A DNA stretch of 64,000 nucleotides, from the NCBI GenBank assembly GCA_002224055.1, contig AZLU01000105.1:19916-83915 (forward strand). The letters run 5' to 3'. Below the pieces are notes generated by a model, which worked only from the letters and a program-made list of their open reading frames with translations, had not been told where the DNA came from and made no database searches. Positions 1 to 10,520 of this stretch are shown here, one piece after another. The translations under genes were made by a program, and so were the position numbers. Positions within the stretch are counted from its first letter, which is position 1. Each line of letters starts with the position of its first letter. The DNA is from Pezizomycotina sp. ARF18. Taxonomy: Eukaryota; Ascomycota.

Positions 1-153
1 TTTAGGATCAAAGGAGATACAGAGGCTACTTCTCTCCGACAAAATCTTCCGCCACTTTTTTTTTTTTTTTTTTTTTTTTTGGCATCACTTCACAAAGTTA
101 AAAACCGGCAGCGATTTTCAAAACCCACCTCCATAAACATACATTTCCAAACA

Positions 154-601
154 ATGGAGCGAAATCGCGGACGAAGTATAGCGGAGACGATGAATCGAGA
201 GGCTGTCATTCAAGGCTTACTGCACCCTGCGTTTCTCACTAGCCACATCCAGAAGTCATTACCGAACGAAGTCGTATCCGCCTTGTTGGGAGACGGCAGT
301 CTCTACGCTAACGCAACCTTCTGCTGGACCTTTACGAGCTCTGGCAGCCGCTTATTATTAACAGCCGGAGAGGCGATGACGATAAGGAAATCGCAAACGG
401 CTTATCTCGCGATGATGTACGCGAACTCCTAGAAACTCAGGAATATTTTGCAGAACAGGCTCGCCAAGATACCGGGGCTCTCCGAGAACAGGTGGTTTGC
501 ACGTCGTGCTTTGAGAAGATCGAAAAGGTAGGACTGGATCTGGATCTGGGTGTTCTCGCGGAAAGGAGAAATACAAGCTATCTACAGTGTACAAAGGAAT
601 A
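154..601 (+). CDS. Unrecognised protein, frame-disrupted
   Basis: I do not recognise this gene. A reading frame opens with ATG at 154 (start MERNRGRSIAETMNREAVIQ) and shows helix-like, coding-looking sequence (GLLHPAFLTSHIQ, PNEVVSALL). The frame ends at 432. Shifting frame near 330-350 gives LLDLYELWQPLIIN and then an acidic helical stretch with RDDVRELLETQEYFAEQARQ and a CTSC pair, closing near 601. The join of the two frames suggests one gene with an indel, as elsewhere in the window, or an exon boundary. A poly-T run of 25 lies just upstream and a poly-A run of 30 just downstream. It could equally be the 3' part of a longer gene. No function is proposed. Confidence 0.35.
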
Positions 602-651
602 GTTGAGAGTCAGGACGCAAAAGCACAGGATGCCGTTAAGCTTCGTAATTA

Positions 652-683
<32 letters not shown>

Positions 684-1693
684 GACCCGCGTTGCAAAGA
701 GACGTAGTGGGAGCAAGAATCTTTCTTATCTTTTCTTTTCTTTCTTTGTAATTGTTTAATAGCTGGGCAAACAGGCGCTAGGCGGCGAGGACGAGATAAT
801 TATAGGATAACACGGGTATATGTTCGTGAAAACGTGCAAACTCACAGTAACGCAGGAAGGCGGGGAAAAGGTATCACGCAACATCTGGTCAAATGCAGCG
901 AATGCGACTGCCACACTCGCTTCCCAACCCAAATTTATTCCCTCGTGGGAATTATCTCTAATAAACGACGAAGAACACCCCGCTCATGCTCTGCACCTCA
1001 TGTATATCGACCCGTATCATGAAACTAATAAATGAATCTCGGCAAGAAAACTGAAGAATAAAAGGCCAAAAGTAAAAAAAAAAAAAAAAAACTAGAAATA
1101 AAGAACCTTGAATTAAGTAGATGTTACAGTTAGGGTCCCCTCACAAAAAAAAATAATTCGTCATTTAGCTCTTCAACCCGACGTTATACGTATTTACATT
1201 AATTATTTTCCCAATACAGCACAAATTCGGTTCTACGATAGCACTCACTATTCTCTACAAGTCGCTTTTCAAAATTTTTGACGGGTTTGCTAACAAAGTG
1301 CTTCAAAAAGTTCCTAGAGGTATTTTTATCCTTGTGTCAAGGCGTAAAAAAAAAAAAAAAAAAAAAAACAAAGGACATTTAACATTGTAAACGGAAATAG
1401 AATGTTTTTTTTTTTTTTTTTTACGCCTTTGAAATTATTATAAAGAATTAGCAGATTTTATTTTAGTAGTAGTAGCTTGCTCCCCACTAAAAAGCAACAA
1501 ATAAAAAAAAACCCCACTACAATTCACTACTCTTCTAGCAGCTATTCCGAATACCCCCAACTGTCAAGAAAACGAGCCTCTAGCTTCAACGGTGCCCTTT
1601 TTTCACTTTACGAGCATCACGATACCCATTTCTATAGAACATCGCGCCACAGCATCTACCCAGTGTGTCTTTGGAGCTTAACTTTTTCCAGCC
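602..1693. other. Intergenic region with long A/T homopolymers
   Basis: No gene is supported here. The stretch holds poly-A runs near 653-682, 1073-1090 and 1346-1368 and a poly-T run near 1405-1422. Short overlapping frames around 820-1035 have no recognisable homology. The part next to 1694 would carry the DOA1 promoter, but no clear TATA box is visible. Confidence 0.5.
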
Positions 1694-4300
1694 ATGTCGG
1701 GCGGCACATATAAGCTGTCGGAGACCTTAACTGGCCATGAAGAGGACGTACGGAAATAGAGAAGCTCCAGATTCCAGGCCGTTACCTGTCAAAAATAGAG
1801 GCTGAACAAAAAAGGCTGAACAAAAATGCTAATATCTTTTTCCCTACAAAGGTCCGTGGCATCCGTTTCCTATCACCATCCACCATCATATCCTGCTCGA
1901 GAGACGCTACCGTCCGCATCTGGAAGAAGGGATCGGCAGAAGCAAAGCCCGAACCTGGAGAAGCAGAGGAAGGGACCGAAAGCCACAAAACAGCTACGTC
2001 GACCTTCTCCGGGACCGTCAATTCGAACGCCCACGCATTCGTAATTCGATAGGCTTCTTTACGCCATCGGCGGACCACCCCAACGGTCTGATTGCCAGCG
2101 GCGGCCAGGATGGCCTGATAGACGTGCGTGAGCCAGGTTCGGCCAAGGACGATGCGGATTACCTTTTGGTCGGCCACGCCGGCAACGTTTGCGCCATTGA
2201 TATCAAGGACGATATCATGATTCTGGATCATGGGACAAGACGGCGATAGTGTGGAAGAACTGGGGCAAGAAGTACCACCTCCAAGGCCACGATGCGGCCG
2301 TCTGGGCGGTGCTGGTTATATCCGAGAACGAGTTTTTGACGGGCTCCGCGGATAAGAAGATCAGGTGGTGGCAGGGTGAGAAGCAGAATCAGGTCGGTCG
2401 AAGCTCATCCGGAACCCGTGAGGGGCCTCTGCAGGCTGCCGCACGGCGGATTCGCGTCCTGCGGTAACGACGGTACGATCCGTACGTGGACTTTAGACGG
2501 AAATGCGATAGATACGATATACGGCCATACCGCGTTCATATACTCCATTGCGGCCCTGCCCACGGGTGAGATAGTATCCTCCGGAGAAGACAGGACGCTG
2601 AAGGTATGGAAGGGGACGGCGTGTGTCCAAACTATCACCCATCCCGCGATCAGCGTCTGGTGCGTTTCGGTGTGCGAAGAGAACGGCGATATCGTCAGCG
2701 GCGCTAGCGATAGGTTGATACGGGTCTTTTCTAAGGATCAGAGCAGGTGGGCGGACGAAGAGACACTGAAGGCATTCGACGAGGTCGTCGCGGGCTCAGC
2801 TATCCCTGAGCAGCAGGTTGGCCAGATCAACAAGGAGAAACTTCCGGGAACCGAGGCGCTGAGGCGGCCAGGCAAGCACGACGGCGAGACCATCATGATC
2901 AACGGCGGTGAGAATGTGGAGGCATACAGGTGGTCTTCTTCCGAAACTACATGGCACCAAGTCGGCGTGGTTACCGGCTCTGTCAGTACTGGAAGGAAAC
3001 AGAGCTACCAGGGCAAGGACTACGACTACGTGTTTGACGTGGACTTTGAAGAAGGGAAACCACCGCTGAAGCTCCCTATAACATCAATCAAAATCCATTT
3101 GATGCTGCAGGATGTTCCTAGAAAGATACGAGCTTCCCATGACGTACCTGGAGACCACGGCAAACTTCATTATTTCGAATACTGGTGGTGCTGCCAGTAT
3201 CGCACGACCTCTGGAGCTTCCGACAATGATCCGTTGGGGACCGAGAGCCGGTACAGACCTGGAGAAAGCCAATTTGGCGGCGGCGTACCTTCTCAGCCCG
3301 CCGCTCCGCCAAAGCCCGCATCTGTTCTGCCTCAAAGTTCGTTCCTCGATATAACAACAGCAAACCTCGATGTTATCAACAGAAAAGTTCTTGAATTGAA
3401 CGCGAATCTAATCTCGAGTGGCGAAAAGGACTGTCGCTAAATCCCGAAGAGGTCAGCAGCTTGGACATGCTGATCAAGTTCCTGAGAAAACCGTCGGCGC
3501 CGAGTTCTGCTTCTGCAAATCTTCGCAGGCTGTCCTCGGGGACTAGACGTCATCACAAAGATTGTCAGGGCTGGCAAGGAACTGCCAAGATGCCTGGTTT
3601 GGACCTACTCAGGCTCCTTGCTCGGTTCAGTCCTGCAGTGGCGCTCTACAATGATGACGGGCAGTCTATCGTCGATGTTCTCAAGGCCGGTGGTGCTTTC
3701 GATGAGTCAACGCCGAATAACGTCATGCTTGGAACGAGGACCTTTGTCACATGTTCAGTACTTTAGATGGACTGAAATACGTGGATCAGGAGTATGAAAA
3801 TGTAAGTGGTGATCTTCTTCTACTCCGATGATATTTGCTATTTTACCCTACTAACTTGTGGTTCCTGTGACAGATTCAATCACTCCTTGCCCTCTTGCTA
3901 CTCAGTCATCTAATCGCGGTATCAGAATAGCTTACACGACTCTGGTGCTCAAGTAAGTAACACATACACAATTGTTATCCTGCTCGGTACGCAATTCGAA
4001 ATAGCTAACAAAAATTGTACTAGTTACTCGGTTCGATTTTTTAAGACCAAGGCCGACGAACGAGCGACGAACCTCTTGGAGACGCTGGCTACGCTTCTGA
4101 CGGCCGAAACCGATCCTGAAGCCCTGTACCGCTGCTTAGTTGCCGTTGGGACGGCGATCCAGGCCGGCGACCTGGCGAAACAGTCCGCGAAGGAAATTTA
4201 CAATGTGCTACCGCTAGTAAAGCAGACGGCGGAGAAGGTTCGATCGACGGAGAAGAGGATTACAAGCGTGGTGAAGGAGCTTGAGCAGCTATTGAAGTGA
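1694..4300 (+). CDS. DOA1: Doa1/Ufd3/Lub1 (PLAA) ubiquitin-binding Cdc48 cofactor
   Basis: Homologue of yeast Doa1 and human PLAA, an adaptor that joins ubiquitin to the Cdc48/p97 ATPase and supports ubiquitin homeostasis and mitochondria-associated degradation. The product starts MSGGTYKLSETLTGHEEDV. An intron of about 104 bp (1748-1851) follows, then WD40 repeats (VRGIRFLSPS, SRDATVRIW, GHAGNVCAI, GHDAAVWAVLV, GNDGTIRTW, SGEDRTLKVW) up to about 2760. The PFU ubiquitin-binding domain lies around 2990-3200 (YDYVFDVDFEEGKPPLKLP). The Cdc48-binding PUL domain runs from about 3430 to the stop at 4298-4300. Further introns are visible near 3801-3874 and 3952-4022. The coding sequence changes frame several times, for example near 2220 where one T is missing before the SGSWDKTA repeat. 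This fits sequencing indels rather than a dead gene. It converges with VMS1. Confidence 0.95.
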
Positions 4301-4619
4301 ATTTTATTATGAGGATGAAGTTTTTTCTTAGTTGCAGCACAGGAAAGTATATCTGCTTAGGAATCGTTCTTACCAGCCGCGGGCAGATAATAATTGTTTC
4401 ACCTTCGAAATAACGAATAGAGCTTGCTTGCATCATGAATTTTTTACAGTCCCAATTACCAGGGAGACTGATCAGAAAGCCGCTGTAAATAATTTAAGAA
4501 CTCAAGAGCTTTATTCAGATCGATCAAAGTTGACTGCCTTTCCTAAACATTTTTAGATGCAATTGGTATTTTAAAAATACAGCTATTAAATGCTCAAAAC
4601 CTAGGAAATTTATACACTT

Positions 4620-6546
4620 TAACCACCACCTGACATTGCTTTAAGCCTTGCTTCCGCAGCCCTTGCTCTACGTTCCCTCTCTAACCTCCGGACAGCATCT
4701 TCCGACAAGCCCTTGGTCTCAATCTCCCTAGCCGAAGGTTGCGCTAACGTCGATGTGGCACCTTCCGAGCTCCGGCAGATTTAGACGTATCAGGCATCTT
4801 TTTCAGCCGTTGGAGCTCCGCTTCCCTCCGCTCTTGCTCCTCCTTCTTACTCACTTCCGCCGCCTGCTTATCCTTTTCGATGCTTCTGTCGTATTGAGCC
4901 TTTGTGATGCCGGCGGGTACTTTTGCAGCCGCCCAGTCCCATTTAACTTCTCCTAGTTCCGTTCGTGCTACTCTGAATGTATCCCGCGTTATCCGGTCGC
5001 CGGAGAGCTCAACGCGGTTTTACCTTCGGAATTGACGATCGTCGGATCAGCCGGCGGCGACGGTTTCGTAAGCAGCGAGAGGACGACGTTCGGTTGCGCG
5101 GACGACGCCGCGAGGTGAAGCAGAGTAGGCGTGTGGTGGTTCGGCGGGTGCAGACGGAAGTTCGCAGGGAGTTTATTCGAGGAAAGGTACGATACGACAG
5201 CGGGACCCTTCGACCGGCGAACCAACGCCGTAAGCGCGTTCGTGTGCGATATAAGTTGGTCCTCTTCCTTCGATTGCTTCAGTTTCGCAGGCGCCGCCGC
5301 CGCCTTTGAAGCCGTATGAGACTTCTGAGAAGTAGCTTCGTTTAACGCGGCCAGCGCGCTCTCGTCGACGTGCGAGACTTTAAGCCTCGTCAGCTCGATG
5401 AAGCACCTCATGAGCTCCTTCTGTGTCGCTCTCCTCGTCGAGAACGGAAAGCCCCTAATTCGCTTATCGTTGCTCTTCAGCGGGCATTCTCGTACCCGAA
5501 CAGCGTCCTCCGGTTGTTCGCGCCTGCGGCGCGGATGAATATCAAATCCGCGTCGTCGAGCATTTTCTTCCACTGATTTAACAGCTCGCGGATTTCCGCT
5601 GTCAGCGCGGCTTCGTTGTACCGACGCAGCGAGCTACCGGCCGAATGCGCCGCTCCCTTCGCAGCGTCGCTCGTGGACTGCGCTCCTCCCTGTTTCCTCT
5701 TGTGGTATACCTGTGGAACGTCTTGTGCGCAATCACGATGGCGTCCCGCTCCATGACGCCGTTGCGCTTCATCAGCTTTGGCGTCAGGAGATAATCATAG
5801 CCGCGAAGTGGCCCGCCGCCGATCATACACATGAACACATGTGGACCGTTCATTGGTACAGAAGCCGTCGACGAAGAAAACGAAGAGCTCGCGGGCACTG
5901 GCGTTATCTGCCTGGTTTTCAACGACGGTAAAGCTCGCTGTCCTGCTCCAGGTCCTTGAAAAGCGCCCTGTACACTCCGATGGAAGTGTGCTGCGACAGC
6001 AGCGGAGATTCGAACCATATCAGCGGTCCCCTCTGCGACTTCACCCCCGACGGGAAGTCGTCTTCTTCTTCTTCTCCTCCTCCTTCTTGAGTATTAATGC
6101 CCGATATCATTGCTTTATTCCGTAACATGGTAGACAGCAGATCCGTAGATTGTTGCTGTTCATCGTCCGACCTCGAGCTCTCAGAACCGCTGATACTCTC
6201 GCTCAGCTCTTCGAGCTTACGCTCGAACTCAATTTCAGACACGGCGGCCTGCCCCGGATTTTCCGCTTGATGTTGAACTTGTGAAGGTCGACCGCACGTG
6301 TTGCCTCTGTTCCGCTACGGAGGTACTCTTCACGCCGCAGAGGGAGCAGGACATTCCGGAATTATCGCCGCCAGTACCATCGTCGTTCTCGAGCCCGCTT
6401 CTTGTTCCATGCGTCTCTTCTGAAAGGGCTAGCTGCTTCGCAGATTGGTCGCCTTTGAGAACTAACGTTGCCAGGAGCTCCGGCGGGAGGTCGAAAGCTA
6501 CAGCGTATACAGCGATTAGTTCTAAGGTTGCTTTTTCCGCCAAGCT

Positions 6547-6578
<32 letters not shown>

Positions 6579-6694
6579 CAAAGGCGAGGTTTTAAGATTG
6601 AAATGGTCTTACCGTAGAGTGGTCTTTGAAGGAGGACCTCTTCCTGATGCTTTGGCGCCTGCTTATTATTACTGCTGCTGGAGGAGGAGGCCAT
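4620..6694 (-). CDS. VMS1: Vms1 (ANKZF1) tRNA hydrolase and Cdc48 cofactor
   Basis: Homologue of yeast Vms1 and human ANKZF1, which cleaves peptidyl-tRNA on stalled 60S subunits and recruits Cdc48. The start at 6694 opens a short serine-rich exon. An intron (about 6498-6612, containing a long A tract on the coding strand) splits the conserved PLYAFDLPPELLATL. Then follow a C2H2-like finger (CSLC ... EQRQHVRS), SEIEFERKLEELSESISGSE, the VLRF1 domain with PLIWFESPLL and the QGGAQS loop (5675-5692), whose second Gln corresponds to the catalytic residue, an ankyrin part (TPTLLHLAASS), a charged coiled-coil stretch, and a C-terminal VCP-interacting motif matching R-x5-AA-x2-R (4647-4679). All family hallmarks are present. 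At least four frame changes occur. Its stop lies about 320 bp from that of convergent DOA1. Confidence 0.93.
4647..4679 (-). other. VCP/Cdc48-interacting motif (VIM) of Vms1
   Basis: The codons read RERRARAAEAR, an exact match to the VIM consensus R-x5-A-A-x2-R. It is followed by LKAMSGGG and the stop. VIM motifs are known to bind the N domain of Cdc48/p97, so the Cdc48 link of this protein can be read directly from the sequence. Confidence 0.85.
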
Positions 6695-7878
6695 GGCCGC
6701 AAAAATTGATCTTCCGTCCAATGGAATGCTGAGGATATTGTGGGAATACGACGAGGGGAGGTGCGAACGCGCGTTCCGAACGTCAAGCCGCTATTTTATG
6801 TCGTTTTGATGGCGGAGTGGTAAGGGAGGTGGGATGTTGCTGTGGGAGTGGCGGGATGTGTGCTTGCTTATATTTTTATTTTTTATTTTTTTATTTTTTT
6901 ATTTTTTTTTCAAATAGTAATAATAATGAGTCAAGAAGAGTAACAATAATACTGCTTCCAATGTCTTACAGACAAAGAAACTCCACTGCCATGCGTCATA
7001 AAATCAATTCTGCGTCAAACGTGCATAGCCAAAATTATCGTTACTAAGTATTCTTACAAATTAGCAATAATAATAATAAAAAAAAAAAAAGGCGTCTTTA
7101 AGTAGTATATGGGAATTAAACTAGAATTGCTATGTTTAAATGAGTGGAGCTATTACCGGTATATCATGTGGCACGGTGTTATTCAAAGCTTCCAAGTATT
7201 TTTTTTAGAGCAGCCAATGCATTCCACTTTAATTCTCTTCGCCAATAGCACGAAAGCACTGACCACTTCTTCTGTCCGCCGAAACGTGAGAAAAGGAAAA
7301 GTAGCTCATACGAGTATTCATTTTCCATTTCCTGATCAAACCTTCTTGGAGAGTTGTTTTAACAAAACCGCCTCTTCTTTTCTTTCTCGTGTACATTTCT
7401 TTCCTTCTTTTGACGTCCACATTCACTCCTTCCTATCTGTCTGTAATGTTCAAGTACATTATAGACACAATTTTACCTTTTGAGCTTATTTTTCCATATA
7501 TGACGGCCTTCTGCGTATCTTTTACACTTTTCCCTTTCCGCTTTAAATTTCCAATTAATCGCGATACAATCAGGCGTTAAGCGGTACGACAAAACACTGA
7601 AGATCTCGAGGATCGCTGCCACCCCCCCTCCTCCGACGGAAAGGGCTTGTTTCGTACCGTTGCATTGGGTGTTAGTCTCCGCAAAAGCTGAGCGAAAATT
7701 AAAGTCCCTCCAAAACCTGTTACACACACAACAATCATCTCATATATAACGGACGCCCGAGCCCCTCCACCATAAACTCTCCAACGAACATCCTTACTTT
7801 TTTCTCACCACGTTGTCCAATTCTCGACATACTCAAAGTAATATATCAGACACGTTTAAATAGACGACAACCGCAACC
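6695..7878. other. Divergent intergenic region VMS1 / BAR-SH3
   Basis: No gene is supported. It carries the promoters of two divergent genes. T-rich repeats (ATTTTTTT units, about 6868-6912), an A tract near 7079-7091 and a run of C/T (7619-7640) are visible. Frames at 7109-7483 and on the opposite strand are not coding-like. Confidence 0.5.
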
Positions 7879-9700
7879 ATGGCGATGATGTACAGGCAGG
7901 TGGGGAAGCTGAGGAAGAGAACCGGCGACGACCAAAACGTCTTCTTCCTAATAAAAGAATCAGCGAATACGATGACAGACTCGACAAGGTTTGAGGCTAC
8001 CAGAAAGACAGACCAATTAATAGCTGTTTAATTTTGTTGGAGAATAACCTGCTAATATGAGCATGGCATAAGCTCCTAGACGGAGTACGGAAATGGAAAG
8101 AAAGCGTCCTCTCACTTCTCAACCACCAGCTGTCGATATCGGTAATTTTCGAGGACCTTTCAAGACTATCCCAGGAGCACGAACACCGGAAAGACCCCAG
8201 ACGAGGGTACCGTCCAGCGGCTTAACGAATGGAGAGCGATATCGGAAGAAATGAAATCCGAGCTCGCGGAGGTGGCTAAATCGGTTGAGACAATACACGC
8301 TCAGTTGATGGACGTCAAGTGGGTTTACGGCTGTGAACGGCTATATCCTACATATTCACTGTTTTAGATAAGTTGAAGCTAACTCTGGCTACAGAAAACC
8401 TACAACCCTCAAAAAATTCTGAAGAAGAGAGAAGATAGGAAGGTGGATTTTATCCAATAATTGATACTTGAAATTGAGCTAAGAAGCTAATACGATTGGA
8501 TGATAAGCTGACTATGAACGATATAAGAACAGCGCAGAGTCGGCGCGCAAGAAGACTATCAAAACCGAAAAGTCAGTAGGACAATCTCTTTTCTGTGACT
8601 TTATAGGAAAAAGTTGTCACAGCTAACAAGAAGTTTTAGGGACCAGCTTGCGCTCACGAAAGCGGAGGATAATCTGGAAAGGGCTTTGCAGGTATTTATA
8701 TCGCCAATGCAAGGTTGATTATGTAGTAAACTAACGCTTTTATTATTGCAGGCATATCATCAAGCAGACGAGCACATCAAAGAATGGGCGCCACAAATTC
8801 TCGAGAAAATCGCAGACTTTATTCCGTACGCACTATACACCCTCAACCACGCTCAATATGACTTCCAAGCGCACTCGTACACGATAGTCTTCCAGTTTGC
8901 CGAACGACATGGTATTCATCAGAGCAGGATGTTGAGGGAGAATGGCGTCAGCAGTTTTTACCAATCAAGGATTACATAGAGAGCGAATTCACGTTTATAC
9001 GGGAAGGAAAGCTGTTCGGAAGACTATTGAGCCGGAAGTCGTTCTAGCGCAAGCTCTGTTACCGGTTCACGAGCGAGTTCCGTTGCTGGCGGCAGTTCTA
9101 TAAAATCGGGCATGCTAAAAGGGAGCTCGTCTTCAGAGTGCCCAGCGTTTCGGTACATGAAGCGGAAGACGAAGCTCCTCCGCCCGCATACTCGGAAAAG
9201 CCTTCTCCAGCGATGAGCAGGTCTTCATCATCGAACATGCTCTCTAGGTCCCAGACCGCAGAAACACCACTGGCGAAGATACGCTCGGCATCGTCATCGC
9301 GCTTGACTGCTGACCAGTCCGTGAGGAAGATGCCGTCTGCCGAGTCTTTCAGAAATTCTCCGCAAATGCCCCGTTCGACTTCTGCATCGTCGGTGCAGGC
9401 AGGGCAGCAGCGAAAAAGAAACCCCACCGCCCCACCGCCAAAGCGCAAGAAGGAGGAATTCGTGGAGGCTATTTACGCGTTTCCCTGGGCAGAGTGAAGG
9501 CGATCTGGTTTTTGAGGAAGGCGACAGGAATCAAAGTCATCAAGAAGACTGATAGCACTGATGGTGAGTTCGCAACACTAAAATCTACGTTATACATACG
9601 AATTGGAGCTAACAGGCATCTTGTAGATTGGTGGGAAGGTGAGCTGAATGGTCACCGCGGAAGCTTCCCTGCGAATTATTGCCAGCCACATTCGGTATAG
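7879..9700 (+). CDS. BAR-SH3 adaptor protein
   Basis: Fungal BAR-SH3 membrane-curvature adaptor, expected at sites of endocytosis and cortical actin. Start chosen at 7879 (MAMMYRQVGKLRKRTGDDQN), which resembles a group of filamentous-fungal BAR-SH3 proteins rather than the Rvs167 N-terminus. The helical BAR region is split over several exons; its best preserved part is around 8746-8990 (AYHQADEHIKEWAPQILEKI ... FAERHGI). A serine/proline-rich linker follows (9140-9440, with PPPAYSEKPSPA). A C-terminal SH3 domain follows (AIYAF ... EGDLVFEEGDR, IKVIKKTDSTD, WWEGELNGHRGSFPANYC), interrupted by an intron at about 9565-9626. The ALYDY-equivalent, WW and SFPANY motifs are all present. Several single-base frame changes are needed, for example near 9490. 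The exact family within BAR-SH3 proteins is uncertain. Confidence 0.85.
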
Positions 9701-10520
9701 GTGTGCAACTGTGCTTGGTATGCACCAGGAATGAAGATTTAAAACTTTTACGTTATTTATTTCTGCTTGGGGTGTTTCGTTTAAAAGTTACCGGCGTATA
9801 CTGGTCAGAATCTTCAGGATATCTCTCTCTCCTTTTTTTTTTTCATAAAGGGCAATTACATCTTTCAACAATGGATGAGCCACTTAGATCTCCCTTTACT
9901 TCAAGCCGTTAACAAGGATACATAGATATTCAAATAATCAGATTATAATCTAATAGTACCATTATTTGTCTCGTAGCCTAAACTTTTCTTTGATCACTCT
10001 GGTATATTCGTGATTTATATATATTTTGCAATAGAGGTATGCGTTGGCAGGAAGGAACTGCCGATTTCTATATGGATATATATATACTTTTTTAATGGGG
10101 TTTTTTTTTTTTTTTTTTTTTTTTTTGGTACGGTTTCAAGTGCGCATGAGGAATCTAAAAAAAACCTTATTTCAATTCGGGCCCACCCAACTCCTACTTA
10201 AATTATTTTCTTTTTTTACTTGACCTATTTCTTTTTTCCCTACTAACAATTAACAAACTCCCTGCCTCCATTTTCCTCTTCTCTTCTCTTTTCCTTTTAA
10301 CAAACAACAACGCTCAAACCTGAAAAACAACTATTACGAGCTTTTACAGTAGCAAGATATTGATAACGACAATAGGCAGGGCATTACATAACTTCAATTA
10401 ACCTGCTAGCTACTCTTTATCCTCTCCAACTATATCCTACAAGTTCGAGCACTTTCACCACAGAAGAGAAATCGCTCAAATATCGCTCGAAGCGACGGCC
10501 ATTCGTTACGAAAAGCTATC
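9701..10520. other. Intergenic region upstream of YRA1
   Basis: No gene is seen. It contains a T run of about 26 (10100-10126) and the pyrimidine-rich block described separately. Short frames at 9679-10201 are low complexity. Confidence 0.5.
10203..10302 (+). promoter_or_regulatory. CT-rich promoter block of YRA1
   Basis: A stretch of nearly pure pyrimidines (CTTCTC, TTTTCC and CCCTCC runs) lies 220-320 bp upstream of the YRA1 start. CT-rich blocks are common core-promoter features of highly expressed housekeeping genes in filamentous ascomycetes. The role here is inferred from position and composition only. Confidence 0.4.

Noticed and set aside
1694-4300. DOA1 as a pseudogene
   Set aside because: Although broken in several frames, the WD40, PFU and PUL parts are all conserved, and the neighbours show the same error type, so true decay is unlikely.
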